This document shows, in pieces, positions 1 through 10,412 of a DNA stretch of 64,000 nucleotides (the stretch's first letter is position 1; each line of letters begins with the position of its first letter). The notes under the pieces were generated by a model. That model was not told where the DNA came from. It did no database searches and was given only the letters and a program-made list of their open reading frames with translations. Where the stretch lies: NCBI GenBank assembly GCA_020002185.1, contig CM034543.1, positions 10,127,637 to 10,191,636 of the forward strand. Direction: 5' to 3'. The position numbers and the translations under genes were made by a program. Source of the stretch: Paraescarpia echinospica. Its lineage: Eukaryota > Annelida > Polychaeta > Sabellida > Siboglinidae.

Positions 1-67
1 ATAATGCGAGAAAGGGACGCAAGGCAGAATCTCGAGAAACAACTACTGACTGAACATAAGAACAAAG
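1..67 (+). CDS. dac: dachshund-like protein, internal exon (partial, enters from left)
   Basis: Dachshund proteins are nuclear transcriptional cofactors of the Ski/Sno/Dac family acting in eye, limb and neural development. The open frame from base 1 encodes 22 residues of charged coiled coil containing RERDARQNLEKQLLTEHKNK, then a splice donor (AAAG|GTGGGT). Spliced in phase 1 to 863-1012 it gives NKAILQKKLKKERKARRRLQDQ across the junction, closely resembling the C-terminal coiled coil of vertebrate DACH1 as I remember it. The upstream part, including the DNA-binding DachBox-N domain, lies outside the window. The Ski C-terminal coiled coil is a weaker alternative, because the order of the two heptad blocks here matches Dach. 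Confidence 0.72.
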
Positions 68-364
68 GTGGGTGTAACAGATGTGATTGACAGGTGTCAA
101 TCATGTCTGGTTATACTGGTGAATGACTGATGTCATTCATTGTTCAAAGTAACAGGTACATCTGATATATGTTTATCCACCACTGTGATAGTAAACTGTT
201 TCAAATCTGAGTAATAATTAAAAGTGATAAAATAATTTATAAAAGCAATCCCAGAAGCTAATGGAACATTAAATTAAAAGCAACAGAACGTGTATAAGAT
301 CTGCCAGAATACACTAGAGCTGAGCCAGTTTCAAGCTGCATTCAAGGTCCTTCCCTTTCAATTA

Positions 365-549
365 CAGTCGAACTTCGCTTTGCGGCCAGCTCTGTAATAC
401 AGCCACCTCACAATTAAGGTCACTAAGAGAGTGCCAAACTTGTTTCATATACAGTAAAATATAGGAAATTAGTCCCGCTGATACAAGCACCTCATTATTC
501 AGATCACTTGCCCAGTCCCAAGGGTGGCCTTAATAGTCAGGTTCCACTG
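365..549. mobile_element. mariner-type MITE with TA target duplication
   Basis: A 185-bp non-coding element lies in a dachshund intron. Its left end CAGTCGAACTTCGC and right end GTTCCACTG (reverse complement CAGTGGAAC) are short inverted repeats, with TA directly outside both (363-364, 550-551). The pattern CAGT-GGAACC at a TA site is that of mariner/Tc1-derived MITEs. No transposase frame is present. Confidence 0.6.
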
Positions 550-631
550 TACTTTCCATGTTTGCATATATTTGCGACTTTAACAATTCAATTCCATGTA
601 TACTTTTATTTGTACTGTCTTTAGTTAAATT

Positions 632-735
632 TATTATTTAGTTATTTAACTAAATATATATATATATGTAAATATATACATTTATATATATAATTAAATA
701 ACTAAATATACATATATATATATATAATCATATAA
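632..735. repeat. AT-rich imperfect palindrome and (TA)n tract
   Basis: TTAGTTATTTAACTAAATAT on the left is repeated inverted near 694-710 (TTAAATAACTAAATATAC), separated by (TA)n runs. It could be a small foldback element or simple AT-rich sequence; no coding capacity. Confidence 0.5.
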
Positions 736-862
736 TTGTTTAAACTATTAGTTATTTGTATCTATCATACAGCGGCACAGAGCACTAGGTATTACAACAC
801 ACTATATTTACAATGTATTTTATTATTATTTGAAATGTTATTATTATATGCCCCCCATTCAG

Positions 863-1012
863 CAATTCTTCAGAAGAAACTGAAGAAGGAGAGGAAGGCC
901 AGGAGGAGGCTGCAGGACCAGATAGGGGTCGTCTCAGAACATCCGACTTTCACGGGAACCGGCACCGCTGATCTCATCAGCCAGGCACATAACAACATGC
1001 GTTTGCTCAGTG
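863..1012 (+). CDS. dac: dachshund-like protein, penultimate exon
   Basis: A 150-bp phase-1/phase-1 exon follows a pyrimidine-rich acceptor (CCCCCCATTCAG|CAATTC) and ends at TCAGTG|GTAGGT. It encodes AILQKKLKKERKARRRLQDQ, a strongly basic coiled coil continuing the helix of exon 1-67, and then a less conserved tail that includes HPTFTGTGTADLISQAHNNM. Exon borders and phases agree with both neighbours, so I read it as spliced rather than as the longer unspliced frame that begins at 736. Confidence 0.72.
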
Positions 1013-1638
1013 GTAGGTGCACAAGCTTTTAAATTTACTTTTTTAATTTAAATATCATTTTTTTATTTAATTTTACATTAATTAATGTAATCGATGTTTA
1101 TCAATTTTTTTAAATAAAAGGGGACTCCCGTGTTAATGACATGATGTATTAACCTTCATATTTACGTGAATTATTTTAATTTGTACATTTTGTCTGTCTG
1201 TCTGTCTGTCTGGGAACTGAGGAGTATACGTGTTGCTGAAAGAATGTAATATACCATGAAGATTGTTAGATTTTTGGAGAATTAAAGATCTGTTATTTTT
1301 TGTTTTATTATTTATATAGGAGCATATTTAGCATATAAAAAACATTTAGTGCTTAAAAAACTGTTTAATAATGCTATATATATTACCCTAATACAGTATT
1401 TTTTGTTCAGTTGTAGCATATGCAAAACGTAATACAAAATGTTCCTGATTCAGGTCTATGAAAGGTCTGTTCTTGAACAGTGATTTAAAATATATTTCAC
1501 TTTTGGGTAAGGTTATTGTGTTACTAACTAATCTCCTCATTTAACAAATTCCTGTTGCACATATTTGTAGATAATGAAGAGACTAGAGATACGTATCTTG
1601 TGTACGTTGTATATGTTGACGGGGGAAACATTAGTTTC
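1013..1638 (+). other. intron sequence with (TCTG)n tract
   Basis: AT-rich start of the 9.2-kb dachshund-like intron. A (TGTC)n tract sits at 1191-1212. I see no gene or recognisable element in the rest. Confidence 0.6.
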
Positions 1639-3258
1639 ATATTCAGAAAGGACAGATAAGAGAGAAGGGGAGGTGGATGTCATGTTTAGAAAGGACAGAC
1701 AAGAGAGAAGGGGAAGCGGATGTCATGTTTAGAAAGGACAGATAAGAGAGAAGGAGAGGCGGATGTCATGTTTAGAAAGGACAGACAAGAGAGAAGGGGA
1801 GGTGGATGTCATGTTTAGAAATGACAGATAAGAGACAAGGGGACGCGGATGTCATGTTTAGAAAGGACAGACAAGAGAGAAGGGGAGGTAGATGTCATGT
1901 TTAGAAAGGACAGACAAGAGAGGAGAGGCGGATGTCATGTTTAGAAAGGACAGGCAAGAGAGAAGGGGAGGTGGATGTCATGTTTAGAAAGGACAGACAA
2001 GAGAGAAGGGGAGGCGGTGTCATGTTTAGAAAGGACAGACAAGAGAGAAGGGGAGGCGGAGTCATTCTGTGAATTAAAGAATCCATACAGGCATATGAAG
2101 TACAAATGAAAATGGAAGCAGATTACGAGGAAGCTATTTGGTGCAACATAGTTACCAGAAACTCAACATTAACAATAGGACTACCCTGGTAGTTTATCGT
2201 AGTCCTAATATATCACAAGAGGATCATATAAAACTGCACAATGCTATAAAGGAGATGAGTAAAGGGGAATGTGTTATAATGGGTGGTTTTAATCACGGAT
2301 ATATTCAGTAAAATCACTAGAGAGTGCTGGAGGTGATGACCTACAGTTTCTACTTCAAAAACATGTTTTGGAACCAACTAGAGGTGGAATGTGTTGGATT
2401 TAGTGTTCTCTTCTCCAAACGAATTAGTTGATAATGTTAAAATACATGAACCTTTGGGATCTAGTGATCATAACCAAATCCACTTTAGTATAAAAGTACA
2501 ATCATGGAATAATCTAAACAAACTTGAGGAAAAATTGGGAAATGATATAAAAAATATAGCAAGAGTTTCTATGTTTATGTAAGGAGTAAGCAGAAGGTTC
2601 AAGATAAGGTGGGATCACTAAAAAGCAGTGCAGGAAACATAATATCTGATGAGTTCAAAATGGCAGAGGCCCTGAACGAGTATTTCAGCTCAGTGTTTAC
2701 CACAGAAGATATAAGTTCACTGTCATTATCAGTTACTAAATTTTAGGCGGATGAATTTAATCAATTAGGGCAGTTGTTTGTTACTCCTGAAATGATATCA
2801 AAGAAAATTAAAATGATGAAAGAAAACAAATCACCTGGAGTTGAGAGGATACCACTAAAACTGCTTAAGGAAATGATAGACCAAGTCAGTACACCATTTG
2901 CTATATTCTTTAACTTGTCACGTAAAGAGGGAATCGTTCCACTAGAATGGAAAGAAGCAAACATTACACCATTATTTAAAAGGGGATCGAGGAGCAAGAC
3001 AGAATTACAGACCAATGAGCTTAACATCAGTTTTATGCAAATTATCAGAAACGCTTATTAGAGACCACATGGTGGAATTCAAATTAATAAATGAATCTGA
3101 ACATGGGTTCCTAAAAGCTAGGTCTTGTCTAACCAATCTCTTATGTTTTTAGAAGAAATTACAAAGTGGGTAGATGATGGGTCACCAATGGATGTTGTAT
3201 ACTTAGATTTTCAGAAAGCATTTGATAAAGTGCCACATCAAAGATTGTTACTTAAATT
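1639..3258 (+). mobile_element. CR1-type LINE copy A, 5' part (ORF2 endonuclease to RT), degenerate
   Basis: Translated pieces match the ORF2 of copy B: endonuclease (LDLVFSSPNELVDNVKIHEP near 2394), the linker, and early RT (KEANITPLFKRGSR near 2953, DVVYLDFQKAFDKVPHQRLL near 3192). Many frameshifts and stops make it non-functional. It is 5' truncated near 1639, inside the endonuclease. At 3258 it is interrupted by copy B, and its sequence resumes after 8151 at exactly the expected codon, so A was there first. The first 0.4 kb has been amplified into a tandem array (separate entry). Confidence 0.9.
1645..2061. repeat. 43-bp tandem array, about 10 units, derived from CR1 endonuclease sequence
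   Basis: About ten near-identical units, each beginning GAAAGGACAGACAAGAGAGA and closing with GGATGTCATGTTTA. Most are 43 bp; two are shorter. The unit matches the CR1 ORF2 segment encoding MFRKDRIGRRGGG in copy B (5457-5496). The array lies in the right place within copy A, with the endonuclease sequence resuming immediately after it. As 43 is not a multiple of three, the array shifts frame at each unit and cannot code as CR1. Confidence 0.9.
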
Positions 3259-3795
3259 TTTCATTTGGGGGACTTCCGGTGGTGAATTGATTTGAATTTG
3301 GTGCAGCAAAGTTGCGAAAATATAAGGATATTTGATCAAGATAAGTGATATTATTGAGCGTATAGCATACATAACGTAATTATAGATATATATTAAGCAA
3401 TATTTTTTGTTAAAAGTTAGCTAGAGGGAGTAATCTAGGGTAGATTAAAAGTAGGCGATTTGCGAGCGATAATTGGGGACGTTAATGTAATTGGAACGTT
3501 GTTTACAAAGTTATTTGAGATAATCGGTGTAGTTAGATGAGTAATTAAAACCTGAAATAACAATCTTTTAAAGTGTATAATAGTACACAGGAAACAGTCT
3601 TTGTAAAGACTACCTTGTATCTAAGCCTAACTTGAATACATTGTCATCGACATCGTAACTAGGTAACGCACGGTGTGTCACTGTGTGTTAACAAATATAA
3701 CTAACTATAACCTAAACAATCTGGTGTAAATTGTACACAGAAAAGTCTTTTCAAAGACTACATAAAAACTACTTTGAACATAAATAAATTCTGAT

Positions 3796-5199
3796 ATGGC
3801 CCCTTGCAAGCGGCAACTCAGGGCAAAACGACACCTAGTTTGCAACGACTGCCAGAGCTGGGTGGATTTTGCGTTGTCTGGCTGTCCAAAATCATGGGCA
3901 GAGACCAAAGATGACGGATTCACCTTTCGGTGTATGGGGTGTTTGAGGGTGGAATGTCTGATGAAGGAGGTGTGTAAGTTGACGGATAAAGTGAAGGAGA
4001 TGGAGGCGAGACTCAACATAGAAATAGATGGAGCAGAGAGGGATGACGCGGAGAGAGTTGAGAATTCTACAACACAGAAGGAGCAGAGTTGTGACATGGA
4101 GACTGAAGAAAGGAGACTGAGAGGAAGGAAGGTGACCGGTGTGAAGGAACAAGACATTGAGAAAACAGAGGGACAGAGGAAAAGTGTTCGGCAGAGGAAA
4201 AGAAAACGGGCCAGTGGGGATAGATCAGCAGGTAGTCAGACTGTAGAGAACGAGGAGAGACACGACAGCGATACAGGTGGTGAAGAGGTAGATACCACAG
4301 AGGCAGTTGGTAAGACTGTGAGACAGAAGACTGATGGAAGAAGACAGAGTGTTCAGCAAAAAATAGAAAACATGACAGGTGTGAAGGTGACAGGGGAGAA
4401 AGTGACCGTAATGAAGGAGGTAGCCGGGGAAAAGGGACGGGAGAGGAGAGAAGAAAATGTGATGGGAGGAAAGAAGAAGGGACGAAAGGAAGTGAGAGTA
4501 AATGTGCTAGAAGAGAAGATGACAGGAGGAAAGGGGACAAGAGAAAACGCGACAGGAAAGAAGGGAATGGAAGAGAATGTGACAGGAGAGAAGACGACAA
4601 GAGGAAAAGACAACAACCAGACATATGCAAACTGGAGGAGCTACTCCGAGGCAGTGATTAAGGGGGCAAGGAGAAAAGAGAGAGTGTTTATGGGCGATTC
4701 AATTCTGAGAAAAACAGACAAGACTATATGCGAGGGGAAGGACGTTGTTGTATGTCTACCGGGGGCTAGGATAGAGCATGTGACCGAAAGGGTAGAGAAG
4801 GTATTGGGGCATGGCAAGGGAGGGTCTATACTAGTACACGTTGGGACAAACAATGCAGAAAAGGAGGGAACAACTGGGATAGTTAAGAAGTACAGACATC
4901 TAGTGAGGAAGCTAAAGAAGACAAGAGTGGAACAGGTTATTCTCTCAGGAATTTTGCCAGTAATGGGAGGAAGGGGGGCAAGATACAGAAACTGTAAGAG
5001 GATGGCGATCAACGCACTAGTTGAGCAGATGTGTGAGGAAGAGGGCGTGGGATTCATAGATTTATGGGGGTACTTTGTTGGGAGAGAAGATATGTACATG
5101 AGAGATGGCCTCCATCTAAGTGGAAAGGGGGCAGCAGTATTCTCAGAGAATCTGCTGCGATCTGTTGACAGTGGGACAGGTTGCATCTATTTAAACTAA
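3796..5199 (+). CDS. CR1 ORF1 protein: N-terminal Cys cluster plus SGNH/GDSL esterase domain
   Basis: An intact 467-residue frame. Residues 16-49 hold a PHD-like Cys pattern (C16, C19, W22, C30, C46, C49). Residues about 55-280 are a highly charged Glu/Lys/Arg region with reiterated VTGEK-type motifs, probably disordered or nucleic-acid binding. The last 180 residues are an SGNH hydrolase: block I FMGDSI with catalytic Ser302, HVGTNN (348-353) for the oxyanion hole, and block V DGLHLS with Asp437 and His440. Esterase-bearing ORF1s are known in CR1 elements and are thought to act in the ribonucleoprotein or at membranes. Being open while the linked ORF2 is broken suggests recent insertion. Antisense frames over it are shadows of its biased composition. 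Confidence 0.88.
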   Translation: MAPCKRQLRAKRHLVCNDCQSWVDFALSGCPKSWAETKDDGFTFRCMGCLRVECLMKEVCKLTDKVKEMEARLNIEIDGAERDDAERVENSTTQKEQSCDMETEERRLRGRKVTGVKEQDIEKTEGQRKSVRQRKRKRASGDRSAGSQTVENEERHDSDTGGEEVDTTEAVGKTVRQKTDGRRQSVQQKIENMTGVKVTGEKVTVMKEVAGEKGRERREENVMGGKKKGRKEVRVNVLEEKMTGGKGTRENATGKKGMEENVTGEKTTRGKDNNQTYANWRSYSEAVIKGARRKERVFMGDSILRKTDKTICEGKDVVVCLPGARIEHVTERVEKVLGHGKGGSILVHVGTNNAEKEGTTGIVKKYRHLVRKLKKTRVEQVILSGILPVMGGRGARYRNCKRMAINALVEQMCEEEGVGFIDLWGYFVGREDMYMRDGLHLSGKGAAVFSENLLRSVDSGTGCIYLN

Positions 5200-5221
5200 A
5201 TTCGCAGGGGGGACTCGCAGA

Positions 5222-8055
5222 GAAGCCTGAAACTGGAGGCATAGATAAAGGCAGCAAAAATAATTCAGCAAAGAACAATCTGGAAAACTGTTTTGAAGCT
5301 GGGTTTGTGTTTGTTTAAATGCAAGGAGTATAGTAAACAAAAGAAATGAACTAAACATTATGGTAGAAGATATTGATCCTCACATAATAGGTATAACCGA
5401 ATCATGGGCAACCACCGATATATCAGATGCCGAATTGGGACTGACAGGATATGTAATGTTTAGGAAAGATAGAATAGGAAGAAGGGGAGGTGGAGTTATT
5501 TTATATATTAAAGAATCTATCCAGGCTTATGAAATAAAATTAGACAGAGAAGCAGATTGCGAAGAAGCTGTTTGGTGTAACATAGTTACAGGAATCTCAA
5601 CGTCAACGGTTGGATTAGTTTATCGAAGTCCAAACATAAGCATAGAAGAGAATGAAAAAATACAAAACGCTATAAGGGAAGTGAGCAAACGGGACTGTGT
5701 TATTATGGGGGATTTCAACCATGGGCATATAAAATGGAAATCTCTACAGGGTATGGGTAGTGAGGACCACACGTTTTTAGTTTTAGTACAAGATAGTTTC
5801 CTTTCTCAACATGTGCTAGAACCAACCAGGGGAGAGAATGTGTTAGACATAGTTTTGTCCTCACAGAATGAATTAGTTGACAATGTCAGGATATGTGAGC
5901 CACTGGGGAATAGTGATCACAACCAGATACATTTACCATCAAAGTAAAATCAGAAAGGAATAGTGAAAAGCAGTACAGGAGAAATTTCCACAAAGGAAAA
6001 TATAAGGACATAAGGAAATATTTAGCAAAGATGGACTGGAATAACACACTGAAGAATAAGACAGCAACAGAATGCTGGAATATCTTAAAGAATGAAATAG
6101 AGTGCATCGTAGATAAATTTGTTCCCTTCAAAAAACAAAGGAAACGGACCAGAAAGAAATACTTATCGAAAGAAGCCATTAGAAAAATTAATTATAAACA
6201 AATGATGTGGAAGTCATATAGACGTACTGGAAATGACGAAGACTACAACATTTATAAAGAAGCACTAAACCAAGCTACAGCTGAAATTATAAATTCAAAG
6301 AGAAGCTATGAACATAAATTAGCTTGTAATATAAAACATGACAGCAAGAGTTTTTATGCGTATGTTCGAAGCAAACAGAAAGTTCAGGATAAGGTCGGTC
6401 CTCTAGAAGATAGTGCTGGAAATATAATATCAGAAGGATTCTTAATGGCGGAAGACCTAAATGAGTATTTTAGTTCAGTGTTTACCAGAGAAGACACTAG
6501 TTCACTGCCAGTACCAGAGGCTAAGTTCAAGGGGGCAGAATCAGACTATTTAAGACAGTTAATTGTAACCCCAGAAATGGTAGCTAAAAAAATTATAAAT
6601 CACCTGGAGTGGATGGTATTCCACCCAAACTACTAGTGGAAATTGTAGAACAAATTAGCATACCGCTTGCAACAGTTTTCAACTTGTCATTAGAAGAGGG
6701 AATGGTTCCTTTAGAATGGAAAGAAGCAAACATTATACCGTTATTTAAAAAAGGTTCGAGAAACAAGTCAAATAATTATAGACCAGTTAGTTTAACATCG
6801 GTGATTTGTAAATTATTAGAAAGACTAATTAAAGATCACATGGTGGATTTTCTTGTTAAACATAACTTGATAAACCCATCTCAACATGGGTTTCTAAAAG
6901 CGAGGTCATGCTTAACAAATATGTTATGTTTTTTGGAAGATATCACTAAGTGGGTAGATGATGGATCACCAGTAGATATCATCTACTTAGATTTTCAAAA
7001 AGCTTTCGACAAAGTGCCACATCAGAGATTACTGCTTAAACTAAAAGCCCATGGCGTAGGAAATGGTATAATTAACTGGATAGAAAAATGGCTGATTGAC
7101 AGAAGACAACGGGTAGTTGTTGATGGGGAGGCTTCAAACTGGAAATCAGTTTTGAGTGGGGTTCCACAGGGATCAGTACTGGGACCTATATTATTCTTAA
7201 TATATATAAACGATTTGGACGATGATATAGCTAGCAAGGTGTTGAAATTTGCAGATGATACAAAAGTGTTTAGAAGGATTAAAAGTGATGGGGATAGACA
7301 GCATTTACAAGATGATCTTGACAGGTTGATCAAATGGTCTGAAAAGTGGCAAATGTTGTTCAATTTTGGGAAATGTAAATGCCTTCACACAGGACATGGG
7401 AACGAATATGTAGAATATACAATGGGGGGAACTGTACTAAGTACTACTGTAAAAGAAAAAGACTTAGGACTGACAATTAGTGCTGACATGAAGGTTTCAG
7501 AGCAGTGTGGAATTGCAGCTTCAAAGGAAATCAAATCCTTGGATTGATTAGGCGAAATATAGCATATAAAGAAAAAGAACTAATAATACCGCTGTACAAA
7601 ACAATAGTTAGGCCTCATTTAGAATATTGTATACAAGCGTGGAGGCCATACCGCAAGAAGGACATAGATATGCTAGAAAGAGTACAGGAGAGCGACTAAA
7701 ATGATACCAAAACTGAGGGATCTTAGTTATGAAAAACGCCTAAAAGAATGTGGTTTAACAACACTAGAGACCAGGAGATTGAGAGGAGATCAGATAGAAG
7801 TGTTTAAAATATTGAATGGTTATGAAAATATTTATAGAAATATGTTTTTTTCAGTTAAGAAAGATAGAAAGACTAGAGGACATGAAGTTACATTAGTAAA
7901 GGAGCAGTGTAGATTAGACGTGAGAAAGTTCTCATTTTCACAAAGGACTGTGAATGAATGGAACAGATTATCTGATGATTGTGTGGGTGCTAGTAGTGTG
8001 AATATGTTTTAAAATAAAATCGACACATACCTCAGAAGGGCTGGATATATGTAGA
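5222..8055 (+). pseudogene. CR1 ORF2 (AP endonuclease + reverse transcriptase), copy B, frameshifted
   Basis: In order: endonuclease (IIGITESWATTDISDAELGL from about 5387, RRGGG, YRSPN, MGDFNHGH near 5705, SDHNQIH near 5914), linker, RT (YLDFQKAFDKVPHQR near 6986, GVPQGSVLGP near 7159, KFADDTKVF near 7247) and a C-terminal region ending at GY*. Lesions visible against copies C and E: a 4-nt deletion near 5310, loss of one T near 5932, loss of about 17 nt near 6595, one G lost near 7527, two bases lost near 7687, and an AAA to TAA stop near 8009. The catalytic FADD motif is retained. Six independent lesions mean no functional protein. Confidence 0.92.
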
Positions 8056-8151
8056 TAAAAGGGTTGGACTCTCGATAAGCCAAAGGGCTTCCTTGTCCAC
8101 CTGCCATCTAGAGTTAATTCTCTGGATGGCAATCTTGTTAAATCTTGTTAA

Positions 8152-9259
8152 AAATTAAAATCCAAGGGTATAGGGGATGGTGTGATCAGTTGGACACAAA
8201 CATGGTTGACAGACAGAAGACAGAGAGTAATAGTAGAGGGGGAGATTTCAAACTGGAAACCAGTTTTGAGTTCCACAGGGGTCGGTGTTGGGACCTATAT
8301 TATTCTTGATATATATAAATGATTTGGATCAAACAAAGTACTGAAATTCACAGATGATACAAAAGTGTTCAGAATAGTTAAAATAGATGCAAATAAACAC
8401 ACTTTACTGTGAAGTTTACAGGATGATCTAGCCAAATTGGTCAAATTGTCTGAAAAATGGCAAATGTTATTAAATTTTGGGAAGTGTAAATGCATCCACA
8501 TAGGACATGGACATGTGAACAAAGAATACATAATGGGGGATACTATATTATTTAAAACTGTAAAAGAAAAGGATTTAGGAGTAACAGTTAGTGCTGACAT
8601 GAAAGTTTCGGAGCAATGTGGAATTGCTGCTTCAAAGGGTAACCAAATACTAGGGCTAATTAGGAGAAATATCACATATAAGGAGTAACAGCTAATTGTA
8701 CCACTGTACAAAGCAATAGTTAGGCCACATTTGGAATATTGTATACAAACATGGAGGCCATATCGTAAGGACATAGATAAGCTAGAAAGAGTGCAATGAA
8801 AAGCAACTAAGCTGATTCCTGAACTGAAAGATCTTGGTTATGAAAGATGCCTATTAGAATATGGGTTGACAACACCAGAGACTAGGAGACTAAGAGGAGA
8901 CCAAATAAAAAAAATTAAGATACTGAATGGTTGTGAGGATATTTATAGAAATATTTTCTTCAAACTGAAAGAAGGCAGTATAACCAGAGGGCACAATGCA
9001 GCATTAGTCAAGGAACCGTGTAGGTTGGATATGAGAAAGTACTCATTCTCTCAGAGGAAAATAAATGATTGGAAAAAAATTATCTGATGATTGTGTTAAT
9101 GCTAGCAGTGTGAATATGTTCAAAAATAAAATTTACTTATCTGGCGAGGGCGGGTTATATGTAGGTGAAGAATTGCTGGACTCTCGATAAGCCAAAGACT
9201 TCCTTGTCCGCATGCCGTCTGGAGCTTATAGCTCTGGATGGCGATCTTGTTAAATCTTG
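8152..9259 (+). mobile_element. CR1-type LINE copy A, 3' part
   Basis: Continuation of copy A after the copy B insertion. RT resumes at KLKSKGIGDGVISW (frame restored after removing B and one AAATT). It runs through a degenerate FTDDTKVF, where the first catalytic-motif Ala is changed, then the C-terminal domain (ETRRLRGDQIKKIKILNG near 8880), and ends with the family 3' segment CTCTCGATAAGCCAAAG and GATCTTGTTAAATCTTG at about 9259. Several stops; dead copy. Confidence 0.9.
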
Positions 9260-10248
9260 AGTACTGCTTTGTTGGTAGGTTGATGTCCATGTCAAAATCA
9301 GTTTCCCCATATGTCTTGCTTTTTGTTATCCAGAGTCTGTTTCCCAAGAAATGGACATGGAGAGGCGAATGTCTCCAGACACAGAGAGAAAACTCCAAGG
9401 TGCGACATACTGTGGCAGTTCACACAGAGCATGTCTACCTCATTCATTGTCTGGGCCTGAAATCAACTGCCCCTAATAGTGTGCCAATGGGCCAGTGTTT
9501 GGTAGTTCAATGTGACATTAAAAATCAAATTTTTTGAACATTATTTTAAGATTTTATAGTATGTTCACCATTGCCATAATTAATTATTATACATATATTT
9601 ATCTTAATTAATTTATTATTATTATTTTTATCAATATTGTTATTATTATTCTCAATAGTTTTTATATATGTATAGTTGATTTTCTTTAGTAGTAATAATT
9701 ACATATTTTGCACATTAGTAATTTAAAATTGTTTGGTTTATCTTAGTCATTAATTTATTTGTAATGCATATACTCTGCACCACTTTACAGTGCCCCAAAA
9801 CAAAGGGACGCTATATAAAAAGTATTTATTACTAGTGTAGCTCTCACATATTTCTTTAGGACCATTCCATGTCAACAATTGACTACATGTAGAACATTTC
9901 TTCACATACATATACGTAATACTTTAGTTACAACAATGTTGTATATTATTATAATCTTTATTTGAACTAAAAAATCCAAAAACATGACGATTGTCTTGGT
10001 AAATGTAATAATTAGTCACGCTTAAGGGCTCAGTTGGTGACTTTGTTATTTGTTTCACCAAACTTATCTTATTTAATACATCTTTGTTTCTGTGAAATCC
10101 TTTTTTGGTAAACATGATTAAAATGGTGTAATGTCATTATTATTTGTGGTGTATAAAATAAAAAAAAACAATTATTATATTGGAAGTAGCAGGATCTTCG
10201 TTTATTACAGAATACTTCGAAATGACCAATTTATCTTCTCTTACATAG
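9260..10248 (+). other. intron sequence, no gene seen
   Basis: AT-rich last part of the dachshund-like intron, with ATTATT-rich stretches around 9580-9660. It ends in a good pyrimidine tract and acceptor (TTATCTTCTCTTACATAG|GA). I recognise nothing else. Confidence 0.6.
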
Positions 10249-10412
10249 GAGAGAGTCACGGTGTTTCGGGGATACAGAACCTCATGGAAACGTTTCTGTC
10301 GTCGGCGGCTGCAGTGGCGCCACCAGGCGGACCAACATCGACTTCATGCAACGGTGCTGCCGCCAACGGCTATCTGCACTCGCCTGTCATAAAGCAGGCA
10401 GAGGCGGTGTAG
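10249..10412 (+). CDS. dac: dachshund-like protein, last coding exon
   Basis: The acceptor TTATCTTCTCTTACATAG is followed, in the phase-1 register left by exon 863-1012, by GESHGVSGIQNLMETF and then an Ala/Gly/Pro-rich tail (AAAVAPPGGPTSTSCNGAAA) ending KQAEAV and a TAG at 10410-10412. The exon is distinctly GC-richer than the introns, as real coding sequence would be. The vertebrate Dach C-terminus is different, so this tail is either lineage specific or an alternative 3' end. The link to the two upstream exons rests on splice phase and signals. Confidence 0.6.

Larger units (their letters stand above)
3259..8151 (+). mobile_element. CR1-type LINE copy B, near full length, inserted in copy A
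   Basis: A 4.9-kb element with a 5' UTR of about 540 bp, ORF1 (3796-5199), ORF2 (about 5222-8055) and a 3' end made of two copies of AATCTTGTTA. It is flanked by AAATT on both sides (3254-3258 and 8152-8156). Removing the element and one AAATT restores the expected coding sequence of copy A, so this is a true target duplication. ORF1 is open; ORF2 carries several small deletions and stops, so the copy is not autonomous now. The 5' end coincides with the junction, indicating little or no 5' truncation. Confidence 0.92.

Noticed and set aside
1..1012. Ski or SnoN rather than dachshund
   Set aside because: Order and wording of the coiled-coil blocks (RERDARQNLEKQL before KKLKKERKARRRLQ) match Dach better; kept as an alternative only.
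736..1032. 98-codon frame starting at 736
   Set aside because: The first 40 codons are intron; only 863-1012 is supported as exon by splice signals and homology.
1645..2061. Regularly spaced repeats resembling a CRISPR array
   Set aside because: Units are contiguous without unique spacers, derive from CR1 coding sequence, and lie in a eukaryotic intron.
4067..5186. Long minus-strand frames opposite CR1 ORF1 (Ser/Leu/Phe-rich)
   Set aside because: They mirror the charged, purine-rich ORF1 strand and have no motifs; the + strand carries clear esterase blocks.
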